From contig CAMDSH010000024.1 in NCBI GenBank assembly GCA_945907045.1, positions 1 through 56,517 on the forward strand: a stretch of DNA of 56,517 nucleotides, written 5' to 3'. Of this stretch, positions 27,215 through 36,158 are shown one piece after another. The notes under the pieces are model-generated. The model worked only from the letters and a program-made list of their open reading frames with translations. It did not search any database and had not been told where the DNA came from. Numbering within the stretch: the first letter of the stretch is position 1; each line of letters begins with the position of its first letter. Made by a program: the position numbers and the translations under genes. This DNA is from Rhizobium sp. Q54. Its GTDB lineage: Bacteria; Pseudomonadota; Alphaproteobacteria; Rhizobiales; Xanthobacteraceae.

Positions 27215-29872
27215 TTATGCCGCCCGGTATTCGGCGGCGGTCTGCTCTTTCAGCGAAGCGATCAGACCCGCGCGATCGAATTTGGCGACATAGTCGTGGA
27301 AGCCGACCTGACGGCCGCGTTCGAGATCATCCGCCGACACCATAGAGGAGAGCGCGATCACCGGAACCTTGGCGGTGCGCGGATCGCTGCGCAGCGCCTG
27401 CGCGAACTGGAAGCCGTCCATTTCGGGCATCTCGATATCGGTAATGACGACGTCGAACCCTTTGCCGTCTTTAAGCAGCGTCAAAGCTTCCTTCGCCGCG
27501 CCCGCGGTGGTGACCGTATATCCGGCGGCCTGCAGCACGGGCGTGAGCATGTTGCGGAAGAACGGCGAGTCGTCGATCAGCAGCACGCTTCTAGTTTTTT
27601 TCTGAACGGTCGTTTCCTTGCGGCGGAACCAGTCCTCGAAGGCAAGCGGCAGGAAATGGCCGACATCGATGATCTCGGTCGCCTGGCCTTTGATGACGGC
27701 GGAGCCAAGCACGCCCGGAATGTTGCTGGCGACCTGAATGTCCAGCCGGTCCTCGACGATGTCGACGATTTCATCGACGACCAGTGCCATCGAGCGCCCG
27801 CCGTCGGAGAACACCAGCAGCGATTGCGCGCCTTCGCCCTTGATGCGGACTTCGTCGCTCATGCGGATCAGCGGCATCAGCGCGCCGCGGTATTGCACCA
27901 TGTGGCGGCCGTTCGAGAGTTCGATCGTCCTGGCGTCGATCTCTTCCAGCCGCGTGATGAGCGAAAGCGGAACGGCCTTCGGCCGCGCCGACCCTGCGCT
28001 GAACACCAGCAGCGACATGACCTGTTCGCTCGCGGCGGCACGGGCGGCTTCCGCCGCTTCGTCGTGCATCGCATGCGGCGTGATCGCGCTGCCCATCGCC
28101 TGCGCAATGCCGTTCGGATCGATGATCATAATCACCGAGCCGTCGCCGAGAATGGTGTTGCCGGAGAACATTGAAATGTAACGCAGCCGGCTCGACATCG
28201 GCTTCACCACGATTTCCTCGGTGTGAAACACGCCGTCGACAACGATGCCGAACATCTGGCTGCCGACCTGCGTGACGACGATGAAGCCCTGATCCATCTC
28301 GGCTTCGGTGCCGCCTTCAAGTCCGAGCAGTTTGCGCAAGCCGACCAGCGGCAACAGCTTGTTGCGCAGGCGCAGCACGGCGGTGTCCTTGATGCGCTCG
28401 ATTCGATGTTCCGTATTGGCCCGCGCGCGCACCAGTTCGACGACGGAGAGTTGCGGGATCGCGAAGCGGTCGCCGCCGGACTCCACAATCAGCGCCGAGA
28501 TGATCGCCAGCGTAAGCGGGATCTTGATGGTGAAGCTCAAGCCCACGCCAGTCACCGACTTCACGTCGATGGTGCCGCCGATCTGATCGATATTGTTGCG
28601 CACGACATCCATGCCGACGCCACGGCCGGAGACGCTGGTGACTTTGGTCGCGGTGGAGAAGCCGGGCGCGAAAATGAACTTGTGAATCTGCGCTTCCGAC
28701 ATCTTCTCGACTTCGGCTTCGGTGGCGAGGCCCTGCGCCAGCACCTTCGCCTTGATGCGTTCGGCGTCGAGGCCGCGTCCGTCGTCGGCGATCTCGATAA
28801 TGATGTGGCCGCCCTCGTGATAGGCGGAAAGGCGGATCGTTCCCTTCTCCGGCTTGCCGGCGGCGCGGCGCTCCTCGGCGGTCTCCAGCCCGTGATCGGC
28901 GGAGTTGCGGACCATGTGCGTGAGCGGGTCCTTGATGAGATCGAGCACCTGGCGGTCGAGTTCGGTCTCGGCGCCCTGCATTTCGATTTCGATCTGTTTG
29001 CCGAGTTCGTGCGCGAGATCGCGGATGATGCGCGGCATCTTCTGCCAGGCATTGCCGATCGGCTGCATGCGCGTCTTCATCACGCCTTCCTGCAACTCGG
29101 CGGTGACGTTGGACAGGCGCTGCAGCGGCGTCTTGAATTCGGATTCATCGTGACGGCGGACGATTTCGAGCAGCTGGTTGCGCGTGAGCACCAGCTCGGA
29201 AACCATCGTCATCAGATAGTCGAGCGTATCGACGGTGACGCGGATCGACTGATGCGCGATTTTGGAATCGGATGCATCGTCGGCTTTATCGGCGGAAGCG
29301 TCCGGCGCCTTGGCCGCCGGCTTGTCGGGAGCCTTTACCGGCTCTTTGACTTTCGGGACAACCGGATCGGGTTTGGTCTCGCGGAAGGCGCGCTCAAGTT
29401 CGTCGAGCGAAGCTTCGCCGGGGCGCAGCGGACGCTCCAGCACCTGCGGCACCAGCAAGCCGACGGTGTGCTGCGGCGCAGCCGGCGCGGCAATGCCTTG
29501 CTTGAACATACGCTCGAGATTTCCGATCAGATCGGTGTCGGCTCCGGCAGGCTCCTGCTGATCGCGCTCGAGCCCGTCGAGAATTTCCTTGATGCGGTCG
29601 ATGGTGGAGAGGATGAGCGTGACCGCTTCGCCGGTCGCAGGCATGGTGCCGTCGCGGAATTTTCCCATCAGCGTTTCGGCGGCGTGCGCAAGCGCTTCCA
29701 GCCGCGGCAGTCCGAGGAACCCGCAGGTTCCCTTGATGGTGTGGACGAGACGGAAAATGTTGTCGAGGATCTTTGCGTTATTGGGATCCTGCTCGAAACG
29801 GACGAGCTCAACGTCAACGACGTCGAGACTCTCGTTGGTCTCGGTCAGGAATTCCCGCAGCAGGTCGTCCAT
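27215..29872 (-). CDS. cheA: Chemotaxis histidine kinase CheA with C-terminal receiver domain
   Basis: An 885-residue hybrid CheA. Domains in order: Hpt (residues 1-105, phospho-acceptor His44 in RLVHTIKG); an Ala/Pro/Lys-rich linker (about 150-205); dimerisation domain (SIRVTVDTLDYLMTMVSELV); HATPase (MVRNSADHGLETAEER, IADDGRGLD); two CheW-like regions; and a receiver domain (about 762-880, VLLIDDSPFFRNM and DVVITDIEMPEMDG). The fused receiver and double CheW region are longer than E. coli CheA but known in Alphaproteobacteria. First gene of cheAWYBR; a CtrA-like box lies about 118 bases upstream. Confidence 0.97.
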   Translation of the reverse strand: MDDLLREFLTETNESLDVVDVELVRFEQDPNNAKILDNIFRLVHTIKGTCGFLGLPRLEALAHAAETLMGKFRDGTMPATGEAVTLILSTIDRIKEILDGLERDQQEPAGADTDLIGNLERMFKQGIAAPAAPQHTVGLLVPQVLERPLRPGEASLDELERAFRETKPDPVVPKVKEPVKAPDKPAAKAPDASADKADDASDSKIAHQSIRVTVDTLDYLMTMVSELVLTRNQLLEIVRRHDESEFKTPLQRLSNVTAELQEGVMKTRMQPIGNAWQKMPRIIRDLAHELGKQIEIEMQGAETELDRQVLDLIKDPLTHMVRNSADHGLETAEERRAAGKPEKGTIRLSAYHEGGHIIIEIADDGRGLDAERIKAKVLAQGLATEAEVEKMSEAQIHKFIFAPGFSTATKVTSVSGRGVGMDVVRNNIDQIGGTIDVKSVTGVGLSFTIKIPLTLAIISALIVESGGDRFAIPQLSVVELVRARANTEHRIERIKDTAVLRLRNKLLPLVGLRKLLGLEGGTEAEMDQGFIVVTQVGSQMFGIVVDGVFHTEEIVVKPMSSRLRYISMFSGNTILGDGSVIMIIDPNGIAQAMGSAITPHAMHDEAAEAARAAASEQVMSLLVFSAGSARPKAVPLSLITRLEEIDARTIELSNGRHMVQYRGALMPLIRMSDEVRIKGEGAQSLLVFSDGGRSMALVVDEIVDIVEDRLDIQVASNIPGVLGSAVIKGQATEIIDVGHFLPLAFEDWFRRKETTVQKKTRSVLLIDDSPFFRNMLTPVLQAAGYTVTTAGAAKEALTLLKDGKGFDVVITDIEMPEMDGFQFAQALRSDPRTAKVPVIALSSMVSADDLERGRQVGFHDYVAKFDRAGLIASLKEQTAAEYRAA

Positions 29873-29989
29873 TGAAAAAAGCCTTCATCGACGGGCGCGG
29901 AACCGTCCTCCCGCGCCTTTTGGCAGCGAGGCCAGTGTGTCGGTGAAGGGTTTAATTTTGGTTGCGTAAGCTGCGTCAAACGCGCGCGA

Positions 29990-30005
29990 TTAATGCTTCG
30001 TTAGC
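29990..30005 (-). promoter_or_regulatory. Candidate CtrA box between chpT and cheA
   Basis: TTAA-TGCTTCG-TTAGC, 8 of 9 fixed positions of TTAA-N7-TTAAC. It lies about 118 bases upstream of the cheA ATG and 29 bases beyond the chpT stop. Chemotaxis operons are commonly in the CtrA regulon of this class. Confidence 0.4.
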
Positions 30006-30033
30006 GCTTGTGGCAAAGCGCAAAAGTGCCGGT

Positions 30034-30669
30034 TTATTTGGCGGTGACGGCCACCGCTTCGCCTTCCGCGGCCATTGCCACGGTGAGCTTGCAGTCCTTC
30101 GCCAGCAGCGCGGTATAATATGGCTGGATACGGTGGGCATCGACCGCTTCGCTGCCCAATTCCGCCGTCAGCAGGCCCGGCATGGCCTGCGGGATTTTGG
30201 CATTGGCCCCGGTGGCGGCGACCTTGAAGCCCGCGCTCTCCCCCGTGCCGATCGGCTCAATGGCGAGCTGGCCGCCGCGCGGAATGGCCTGGCCTGCGAT
30301 CAGCAGCATATTGAGCAGCAACTTGACCCGATTCTTGGGCAGCAAGGCGCGCGGCAAATTCCAGACGATCTTGGTCTTGTCGTCCTCCAGGAAGGCGCGC
30401 GAGATGGTTTCGGCATCTCCGGTGTCGATCTGCGCGCCGGCCGAGCCGGCGGCTCCAAAGGCGATGCGGCAGAACTGCAGCTTGGCGGAGGCCGTGCGGG
30501 CGCTTTTCTTTATAAGGTCGAGCGCGAATTCCTTGGTTTCGGCGTCCTTGCCCTCTTCCAGCACTTCCAGGCCGTTGACGATCGCGCCCACCGGGCTGAT
30601 CAGGTCATGGCAGACGCGCGAGCAAAGCAGCGCGGCGAGATCGAGGGGTTGCAGGGCGGCGCCGGACAT
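30034..30669 (-). CDS. chpT: Histidine phosphotransferase ChpT
   Basis: A 211-residue protein with the ChpT/HPTransfase signature VCHDLISPVGAIVNGLEVL; the phospho-acceptor is His21. The C-terminal half is a degenerate ATPase-like fold (KIVWNLPRALLPKNRVKLLLNMLL) without nucleotide motifs. In Caulobacter and Brucella, ChpT carries phosphate from CckA to CtrA and CpdR. ctrA is in this same window, 12 kb away. The ATG gives MSGAALQPLDLAALL; longer frames overlap the divergent cysQ-like gene. Confidence 0.93.
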   Translation of the reverse strand: MSGAALQPLDLAALLCSRVCHDLISPVGAIVNGLEVLEEGKDAETKEFALDLIKKSARTASAKLQFCRIAFGAAGSAGAQIDTGDAETISRAFLEDDKTKIVWNLPRALLPKNRVKLLLNMLLIAGQAIPRGGQLAIEPIGTGESAGFKVAATGANAKIPQAMPGLLTAELGSEAVDAHRIQPYYTALLAKDCKLTVAMAAEGEAVAVTAK

Positions 30670-30795
30670 AAATGAGATTCTCCGCTGGGCGGGGTGCTGC
30701 ACAGCCAGCGAATCACAGAACATGCCAGCCTCGGGCGTGATACACCGCACCCGCTCAAGCGCCAAGGACCAGACGGCAGCGACAAAGAGAAAGAT

Positions 30796-31641
30796 GTGAC
30801 GGCGGATTCCGAAATCAACCCGGCTCAGGCGGGGCAACTGCTCGACGCCCTCACCGCCATCGTCTCGAAGGCGGCGGCGGCGACGCTGATCATTCCCGCC
30901 GCTGACGTGACGCGCCGCCTCAAGGCCGACCAGTCTCACGTCACTGCCGCCGACGAAGCCTCCGAAGCCGTGATCCTCGAAGGCCTGGCGCGGCTGCTCC
31001 CGCACATTCCCGTCGTCTCGGAGGAAGCCACCGGACACACTGCGCCATCAAAGCTCGGGAAGAACTTCATTCTGGTCGATCCGCTCGACGGCACGAAGGA
31101 ATTTCTCGCCGGGCGCGACGAGTTCACCATCAATCTCGCGATCCTCACCAAAGGCATCCCGATTGCCGGCATCGTCGCGGCTCCGGCGCTCGGCCTTGTA
31201 TGGCGCGGCGTTGTGGGAGCTGGCGCCGAGCGCTTGCGATTAAAACCCGGCAGCGCGCCGGCGGATGCGAGCGAGCGTACAGCGATCCGCACGCGCGCAT
31301 GGCCGCCGCAAAATCCGCTGGCACTGGTCAGCCGCTCGCATCTCAATGCCGCGACCGAGGATTTCCTCAAGCGGATGCCGGGCGTGCAATGCGACAGCCG
31401 CGGCTCGTCGGTAAAATTTTGTCAGGTCGCCGAAGGCGGCGCCGACATCTATCCCCGGCTCTCGCCGCAGAGCGAATGGGACATCGCGGCGGGTCATGCC
31501 GTGCTCGTCGCGGCCGGCGGCGTCGTGATGAGTCCCGACGGCTCGCCGCTCGCCTATGGCGGCACACCCAAGGGATTTCGCATCCCCGGCTTCATCGCCT
31601 GGGGCGATCCGTCGAAGGCAAAGACGATCGTTGCGGGATAA
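30796..31641 (+). CDS. cysQ: 3'(2'),5'-bisphosphate nucleotidase CysQ (inositol monophosphatase family)
   Basis: A 281-residue metal-dependent phosphatase. Metal-site motifs are VVSEEAT, DPLDGTKEF and EWDIAAGHAVL. CysQ hydrolyses 3'-phosphoadenosine 5'-phosphate, recycling the by-product of sulfate assimilation. GTG at 30796 is taken as start because it matches the beginning of the fold (VTADSEINPAQAGQLLDAL) and leaves room for a promoter facing away from chpT; an ATG at 30694 is the alternative. Confidence 0.9.
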   Translation: MTADSEINPAQAGQLLDALTAIVSKAAAATLIIPAADVTRRLKADQSHVTAADEASEAVILEGLARLLPHIPVVSEEATGHTAPSKLGKNFILVDPLDGTKEFLAGRDEFTINLAILTKGIPIAGIVAAPALGLVWRGVVGAGAERLRLKPGSAPADASERTAIRTRAWPPQNPLALVSRSHLNAATEDFLKRMPGVQCDSRGSSVKFCQVAEGGADIYPRLSPQSEWDIAAGHAVLVAAGGVVMSPDGSPLAYGGTPKGFRIPGFIAWGDPSKAKTIVAG

Positions 31642-31656
31642 CGCTTAAGAAGAATG

Positions 31657-32166
31657 TCAGCGCGTGAGGATGCGTGCGACCTCGGGCCACTTGCGCTCGG
31701 CCCTTTCGATGAATTGCGAAGGATCGGCGGCGAAATCGGCGCGCGCTTTCGCGTCATAGAAGAAATACAGCTTTTTGTTTTCGATCAGCCAGAACAGCGG
31801 ATGGCCCGGCACCGATGCGCCGCGCGCAACCGCGACGGGATCGTAGCCGCCATAGCGCGGCATATAGACTTCCGGATCCTCGGCGAAGGCCGCGAGATTG
31901 CCCTCGTTGCGGAATCGCCAGGTCGCGCCGCCGTATCCGCGCTCGAATTCCGGCTTGCCGAGCTTGGCGATGGCGTCGGTGAAATAAGCCACCGGATCGA
32001 AGCCGCTGATGGCGAGCCCCGTCTGCCGGTCGGTCACGACCCGCTCGGTGGTGGCGGCAAAACCCGTGAAGGGTGTGTAAATACCGGCACATAACGCCAG
32101 CCCCAGTGCCAGCCAGAGCGGCTTGCGCCCGATGCCCGGCTTCCCTGCTGGCCGTCGTACCGTCAT
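31657..32166 (-). CDS. Exported YHS-domain protein
   Basis: A 169-residue protein. A basic N-terminus and hydrophobic segment (LWLALGLALCAGIY) precede the mature region. The YHS domain is seen in AISGFDPVAYF and ENKKLYFFYDAKARADFAADPSQF, but the usual metal-binding Cys is missing. YHS domains are found in metal-handling and redox proteins. ATG 32166 is used; 32172 and 32202 are possible. It is divergent from eipA and convergent with cysQ. Confidence 0.8.
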   Translation of the reverse strand: MTVRRPAGKPGIGRKPLWLALGLALCAGIYTPFTGFAATTERVVTDRQTGLAISGFDPVAYFTDAIAKLGKPEFERGYGGATWRFRNEGNLAAFAEDPEVYMPRYGGYDPVAVARGASVPGHPLFWLIENKKLYFFYDAKARADFAADPSQFIERAERKWPEVARILTR

Positions 32167-32275
32167 AGTCATCCGCAAATGTCCGTTGATTCGGCTGGCC
32201 ATGAGCTTAGGTCATCCGCGTGAGCAACCGGTTAAACGGGCGTATCACCTCATCATCATCTTCATGGAGCATCCG

Positions 32276-32842
32276 ATGCGCGCGATCCTGCGCTTTGCCG
32301 CTCTGGCGATCCTGGCTATTGGCCTGAACACCGATTTCGCCGCCGCGCAATCACGCCCCGGCACCTATTCACCGGACGAACTGGTGAAATCCGGCCATCG
32401 CTTCTTCGGCGGCGTATCGCGCGGATTGGCCGAGGTGATCGAGAAGGCGGTGAGCAAATGGGGCCAGCCCAACGGCTACGTGCTCGGCCAGGAAGGCGGC
32501 GGCGCCATCGTTGTCGGCCTGCGTTACGGAGACGGAACGCTGTACACCAAGAACGCCGGCGACCGGCGCGTATTCTGGGAAGGGCCTTCGATCGGCTTCG
32601 ACATGGGCGGCGAAGGCGCGCGCACCATGATGCTGGTCTACAATCTCCCCGCCACTGAATCGATCTACCAGCGTTACGCCGGCATCGACGGTTCCGCCTA
32701 TTTTATCGGCGGCTTCGGCATGACGGCGCTTATGGCAGGCGATGTCGTGCTGGTGCCGATCCGCTCGGGCGTCGGATTAAGGCTGGGGGCGAACATCGGC
32801 TATCTCAAGTTCACGCCGAAGGCGACCTGGAACCCGTTCTGA
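32276..32842 (+). CDS. eipA: Periplasmic envelope-integrity protein EipA (DUF1134)
   Basis: A 188-residue protein with a signal peptide ending DFAAAQSR. The body (YSPDELVKSGHRFFGGVSRGLAEVIEKAV and GEGARTMMLVYNLP) matches the DUF1134 family. In Brucella the member EipA is periplasmic, needed for envelope stress resistance, and reported to be activated by CtrA. The ATG follows TGGAG at 32264-32268. A 20-bp tandem duplication covers the stop codon. A TTAA half-site lies at 32232 but no full CtrA box is seen. Confidence 0.87.
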   Translation: MRAILRFAALAILAIGLNTDFAAAQSRPGTYSPDELVKSGHRFFGGVSRGLAEVIEKAVSKWGQPNGYVLGQEGGGAIVVGLRYGDGTLYTKNAGDRRVFWEGPSIGFDMGGEGARTMMLVYNLPATESIYQRYAGIDGSAYFIGGFGMTALMAGDVVLVPIRSGVGLRLGANIGYLKFTPKATWNPF

Positions 32843-32867
32843 AGATTTGGAACCCGTTCTGAAGATT
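32828..32867 (+). repeat. 20-bp tandem duplication across the eipA stop codon
   Basis: Two exact head-to-tail copies of TGGAACCCGTTCTGAAGATT (32828-32847 and 32848-32867). The first copy encodes the last residues WNPF and the stop. The second is downstream and leaves the protein unchanged. Confidence 0.95.
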
Positions 32868-33039
32868 TAAAGCCCCCTGCTGACCGCCGCCGCGCGTTAA
32901 GAAACGGCGGATTACCCGCGGCGGAACAACACCCGCAGGGTTTAGGTTAATCGCCAGATACGCTGGAAGTGCCTGCCCGCGCATGGCATTGTAACGTCTG
33001 GATTTCCCAGCGTTCCAGTTGTGTCGGAGGCGTACCCCA

Positions 33040-34326
33040 ATGGTCGAACCCATCATGTATTTCGGGATCGGGTTCCTGTTCGCGAGCCTGATCGGGCTTG
33101 TCATTATTCCTCTCGTCCACGGCCGCGCGGTCCGTCTCACCATGCGCCGGCTTGAAGCTGCAACGCCGCTCTCGATGGCGGAAATCCAGGCCGACAAGGA
33201 TCAGTTGCGCGCCGAATTCGCGATGTCCACTCGCCGCCTCGAAATGAGCGTCGAGCAGATGAAGAACAAGACCACCAGCCAGCTCGCCGAACTCGGCAAA
33301 AAGAGCGATGCGATCAACCGGCTCAAGCTCGAACTCGGCGAGAAGACCGCCACCATTTTCGCGCTGGAAGCGCGCGACAAGGCGCTGCGCGACCAGCTAC
33401 GCGCCACCGAAGAGGAATTCACCGTCAAGACCGGCACCATGCACGACGCCGAGCGCGCGCTCTCCGACAAGCAGGGCGAACTCGCCAAGCTGTTGGGCGA
33501 ACTCGACGAGCGCTCCGTGCTCGCCGACAGCCAGAAGATCGAGATTGTCGCCCTCAAGACCCAGGTCGAAGCCCTCAAAGAGCGCCTCACCGACGCCGGC
33601 AACGACGTCAAGGCGACCGAAGACCGCATGGATGAAGAGCGGGTCGAGCTGAAAGCCGCCACGCAGGAACTCGCCGCCGAGCGCGGCAAGGTGGAAAATC
33701 TCGGCGGGCGCGTTGCCGAACTCGAACACGCGCTGGTGGCGCAGACGACGGAAGCCGAAATCCTCAGCCGCCGCGCGCACGATCTTGAGACCAAGCTCGA
33801 CGAACAGTCGCGCCAGCTCACGCAGAGCGAATTCGAACTCAACCAGATGCGCAGCGACATTGAAGTTGCGCGCAAGACCGAAGCCGATTTGCGCACCGCG
33901 ATCGCCGAGATCGACGGCCGCTCCAGCTCGTCGAGCGAAACTCTCAAGTCCGAAAAGGCGCAGCTGCAGATCGAACTCGACCGCGCCAACGACGAGCGCT
34001 CCCGCCTCGCGCGCGACATCGCAAACATGAAGCGCGAGACCGAGCAGACCTGGGCTTCCGAGCGCGTCGAGAACGCGCTGCTGCGCGAGCGCATCAACGA
34101 TGTCGCCGCCGAAGTCGCCCGCCTCGCCTCGGCGCTGGAAGGCCCGAATTCGCCGATCGACGCCATCCTCGCGGCCGAGACCACGCGCGGCCTCGGCAAC
34201 GGCACCGCCGCTGCGGGCGATGTCTACAGCGAAGGCGCCAGCGGCAATCTGGCCGACCGCATCCGCGCGCTGCAGAACGCCGCCTCGCGCATTCCGCACA
34301 ACAACGAGCCGACCACCCGCAACTAA
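33040..34326 (+). CDS. Membrane-anchored coiled-coil protein
   Basis: A 428-residue protein with one N-terminal membrane segment (residues 5-27, MYFGIGFLFASLIGLVIIPL) followed by about 330 residues of charged heptad-like helix (for example LAELGKKSDAINRLKLELGE). The C-terminus is a short Gly/Ala/Asn-rich tail. Topology and length recall structural or tethering proteins such as RmuC-like or envelope-spanning coiled coils, but no nuclease or other domain is visible. The ATG follows CGGAGG at 33025-33030. The next feature downstream is tRNA-Val. Confidence 0.82.
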   Translation: MVEPIMYFGIGFLFASLIGLVIIPLVHGRAVRLTMRRLEAATPLSMAEIQADKDQLRAEFAMSTRRLEMSVEQMKNKTTSQLAELGKKSDAINRLKLELGEKTATIFALEARDKALRDQLRATEEEFTVKTGTMHDAERALSDKQGELAKLLGELDERSVLADSQKIEIVALKTQVEALKERLTDAGNDVKATEDRMDEERVELKAATQELAAERGKVENLGGRVAELEHALVAQTTEAEILSRRAHDLETKLDEQSRQLTQSEFELNQMRSDIEVARKTEADLRTAIAEIDGRSSSSSETLKSEKAQLQIELDRANDERSRLARDIANMKRETEQTWASERVENALLRERINDVAAEVARLASALEGPNSPIDAILAAETTRGLGNGTAAAGDVYSEGASGNLADRIRALQNAASRIPHNNEPTTRN

Positions 34327-34408
34327 AAGCTGCCGGGCGCCGCGTTTCGAGAGGGTTCGCTTGACACCTCTCAAGGCGGCTTCTTATATCCCGCCAACTC
34401 GGCTCTAC

Positions 34409-34483
34409 GGGCGCTTAGCTCAGCGGGAGAGCGTTCCCTTCACACGGGAGAGGTCATAGGTTCAATCCCTATAGCGCCCACCA
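34409..34483 (+). tRNA. tRNA-Val (CAC)
   Basis: Acceptor GGGCGCT pairs with AGCGCCC. The D-arm is GCTC..GAGC. The anticodon stem TTCCC/GGGAG carries loop TTCACAC, so the anticodon is CAC (Val, GUG). The T-arm ATAGG-TTCAATC-CCTAT is complete, and A plus an encoded CCA form the 3' end. Confidence 0.95.
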
Positions 34484-34661
34484 TTTTCCTCGTCCGTTAC
34501 CAAGTCTGCTTTACCCCCGGCAACGAATACTCATCGCGGCATGCTGCGTGTCCGCTCTGGGTCATCAGCGAACATTTCGTATCCAACGCATCAAACAATC
34601 GCGGAGGTATTGCGCAGCATTTGGATTAGGTGCTGATTGATCTCTCTGGGGGAGAGATTTG

Positions 34662-35969
34662 ATGCTGGGCTACAATCGTTGGCACCTGTTCAAGGGATTG
34701 GCTGCGCTCCTGAGCATCTGGTTTGTTTGTTGGCTCGCATTGGCGCACTTCGTTCCTGCGCCGCCATCGACCATTACGTTCGCGTCAGGTGCCGCGGAGG
34801 GCAACTTCGAGCATATCGCTCAACGCTACCGGGAGAGCCTCGCCCGCCATCGCGTCACACTCAACCTGCACCCAACCAAGGGTTCGGCGGATCATCCCAG
34901 GCTCATTGAAGATCGAAACTCCGGTGTCGATGCCGGTTATGTGCTTGGAGGCAACACCGACAGCAAGCAATCGCCTGGGCTCATGTCGCTGGGTCGCGTC
35001 ACCTACAATCCGATTTGGTTTTTCTACCGTGGACCGGAGACGCTGGATCGGCTGTCGCAACTCAAAGGAAAGCGCATCGGAGGGAATTTCACCGCCGGCT
35101 TGGCCGCCAAAATCCTCGCTACCAGTGGGATCAACGCCGATAACGCAACGCTGGTGACGCTCGCCGGACCGGCCTCGGCCAAGGCGCTGAGAGATGGTGA
35201 GGTTGACGTCATCATGCCGTTCGGGGAGGTGAACACTCCGCTCATTCAATCGTTGTTGCGAGACCCCAATGTACGGCTGATAAGCCTCACGCAGGCCGAG
35301 GGGCTTTCCCGCGTCTATCCTTATCTCAGCCGGCTCGTCCTGCCGCAGGGCGTGATGGATTTTGAGAAAAACATCCCCGCCACGGACGTGAGCCTCATCG
35401 CAACCACGACCGCAATCGTCGTGCGCAAGGATCTTCATCCGGAGCTTGTCTATCTTTTGGCGCAGGCGCTGATGGAGGAGCATGGCCCGGCGGGGCTTTT
35501 CCACCGCGCCGGCGATTTCCCCACGCAAACCGATCCGGAATTTCCCTTCGCGGAGCAGGCACACGATTTCTACAAGAATGGCCCTTCCTTCATGCAACGG
35601 TATCTGCCGTTCTGGATGATCAATATCTCAAAGAGAGTGGTTGCCGTCATGTTGGCCGCCGTCGCGATTATCCTCCCGTTGTTCAACTATGTGCCCAGGC
35701 TGTACCGGTGGATGATCCGCGAGCGCATGGCGAGGCTCTACCGCCGCCTCAGAGCCGTTGAAAAGGGGATGCAACCGGGACAGACCGCGGCAGAAGTCGA
35801 AGCACTGCAAAGCGATCTGGAGAATATCGAGCGGGCTGTCAGCATTCTGGGGATTCCGATACGGCATTCGGATTTGTTTTATGCCCTAAAAATTCACATC
35901 AATCTCGTGCGAGCCCGCATCGCTTCGCATCTCGTTGAGGCGCGAAGCCGGACGGCCAAGACTGCCTAG
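34662..35969 (+). CDS. TAXI-type solute-binding protein with C-terminal membrane anchor
   Basis: A 435-residue protein. Residues 10-30 are an uncleaved or signal hydrophobic segment. Residues 38-310 match TAXI/TRAP binding proteins (TITFASGAAEGNFEHIAQRYRE; LKGKRIGGNFTAGLAAKILA; LAGPASAKALRDGEVDVIM). A second membrane segment near 325-345 (VVAVMLAAVAIILPLFNYV) is followed by a basic, helical cytoplasmic tail of about 90 residues. No TRAP permease lies nearby. The tail suggests a sensory or anchored role, which is inference. ATG 34662 is preceded by GGGGGAGAG. Confidence 0.85.
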   Translation: MLGYNRWHLFKGLAALLSIWFVCWLALAHFVPAPPSTITFASGAAEGNFEHIAQRYRESLARHRVTLNLHPTKGSADHPRLIEDRNSGVDAGYVLGGNTDSKQSPGLMSLGRVTYNPIWFFYRGPETLDRLSQLKGKRIGGNFTAGLAAKILATSGINADNATLVTLAGPASAKALRDGEVDVIMPFGEVNTPLIQSLLRDPNVRLISLTQAEGLSRVYPYLSRLVLPQGVMDFEKNIPATDVSLIATTTAIVVRKDLHPELVYLLAQALMEEHGPAGLFHRAGDFPTQTDPEFPFAEQAHDFYKNGPSFMQRYLPFWMINISKRVVAVMLAAVAIILPLFNYVPRLYRWMIRERMARLYRRLRAVEKGMQPGQTAAEVEALQSDLENIERAVSILGIPIRHSDLFYALKIHINLVRARIASHLVEARSRTAKTA

Positions 35970-36158
35970 GAAACGCGTCACAGCGCACGAACTTCGGTGC
36001 CTGAGCTGCCGTCACACTTGTTCACAAATCTGTCATCGCGGCCTGTCCAGCCTTCGCCTTAACTGGAAATTGGCCGCGACCGCGCTAAACTCACGGCGCC
36101 TCGCGCCTGTTGCCGTCCTATCGGCGGAGCAGTTGCACGGCCGCCAAGAGGAATTTAC

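Noticed and set aside
28223..29875. A 550-residue open frame antisense to cheA
   Set aside because: Its composition is that of a reverse-strand shadow and cheA is fully conserved on the other strand.
32232..32246. CtrA box upstream of eipA, expected from Brucella
   Set aside because: Only the first TTAA half is present; the second half is TATC.
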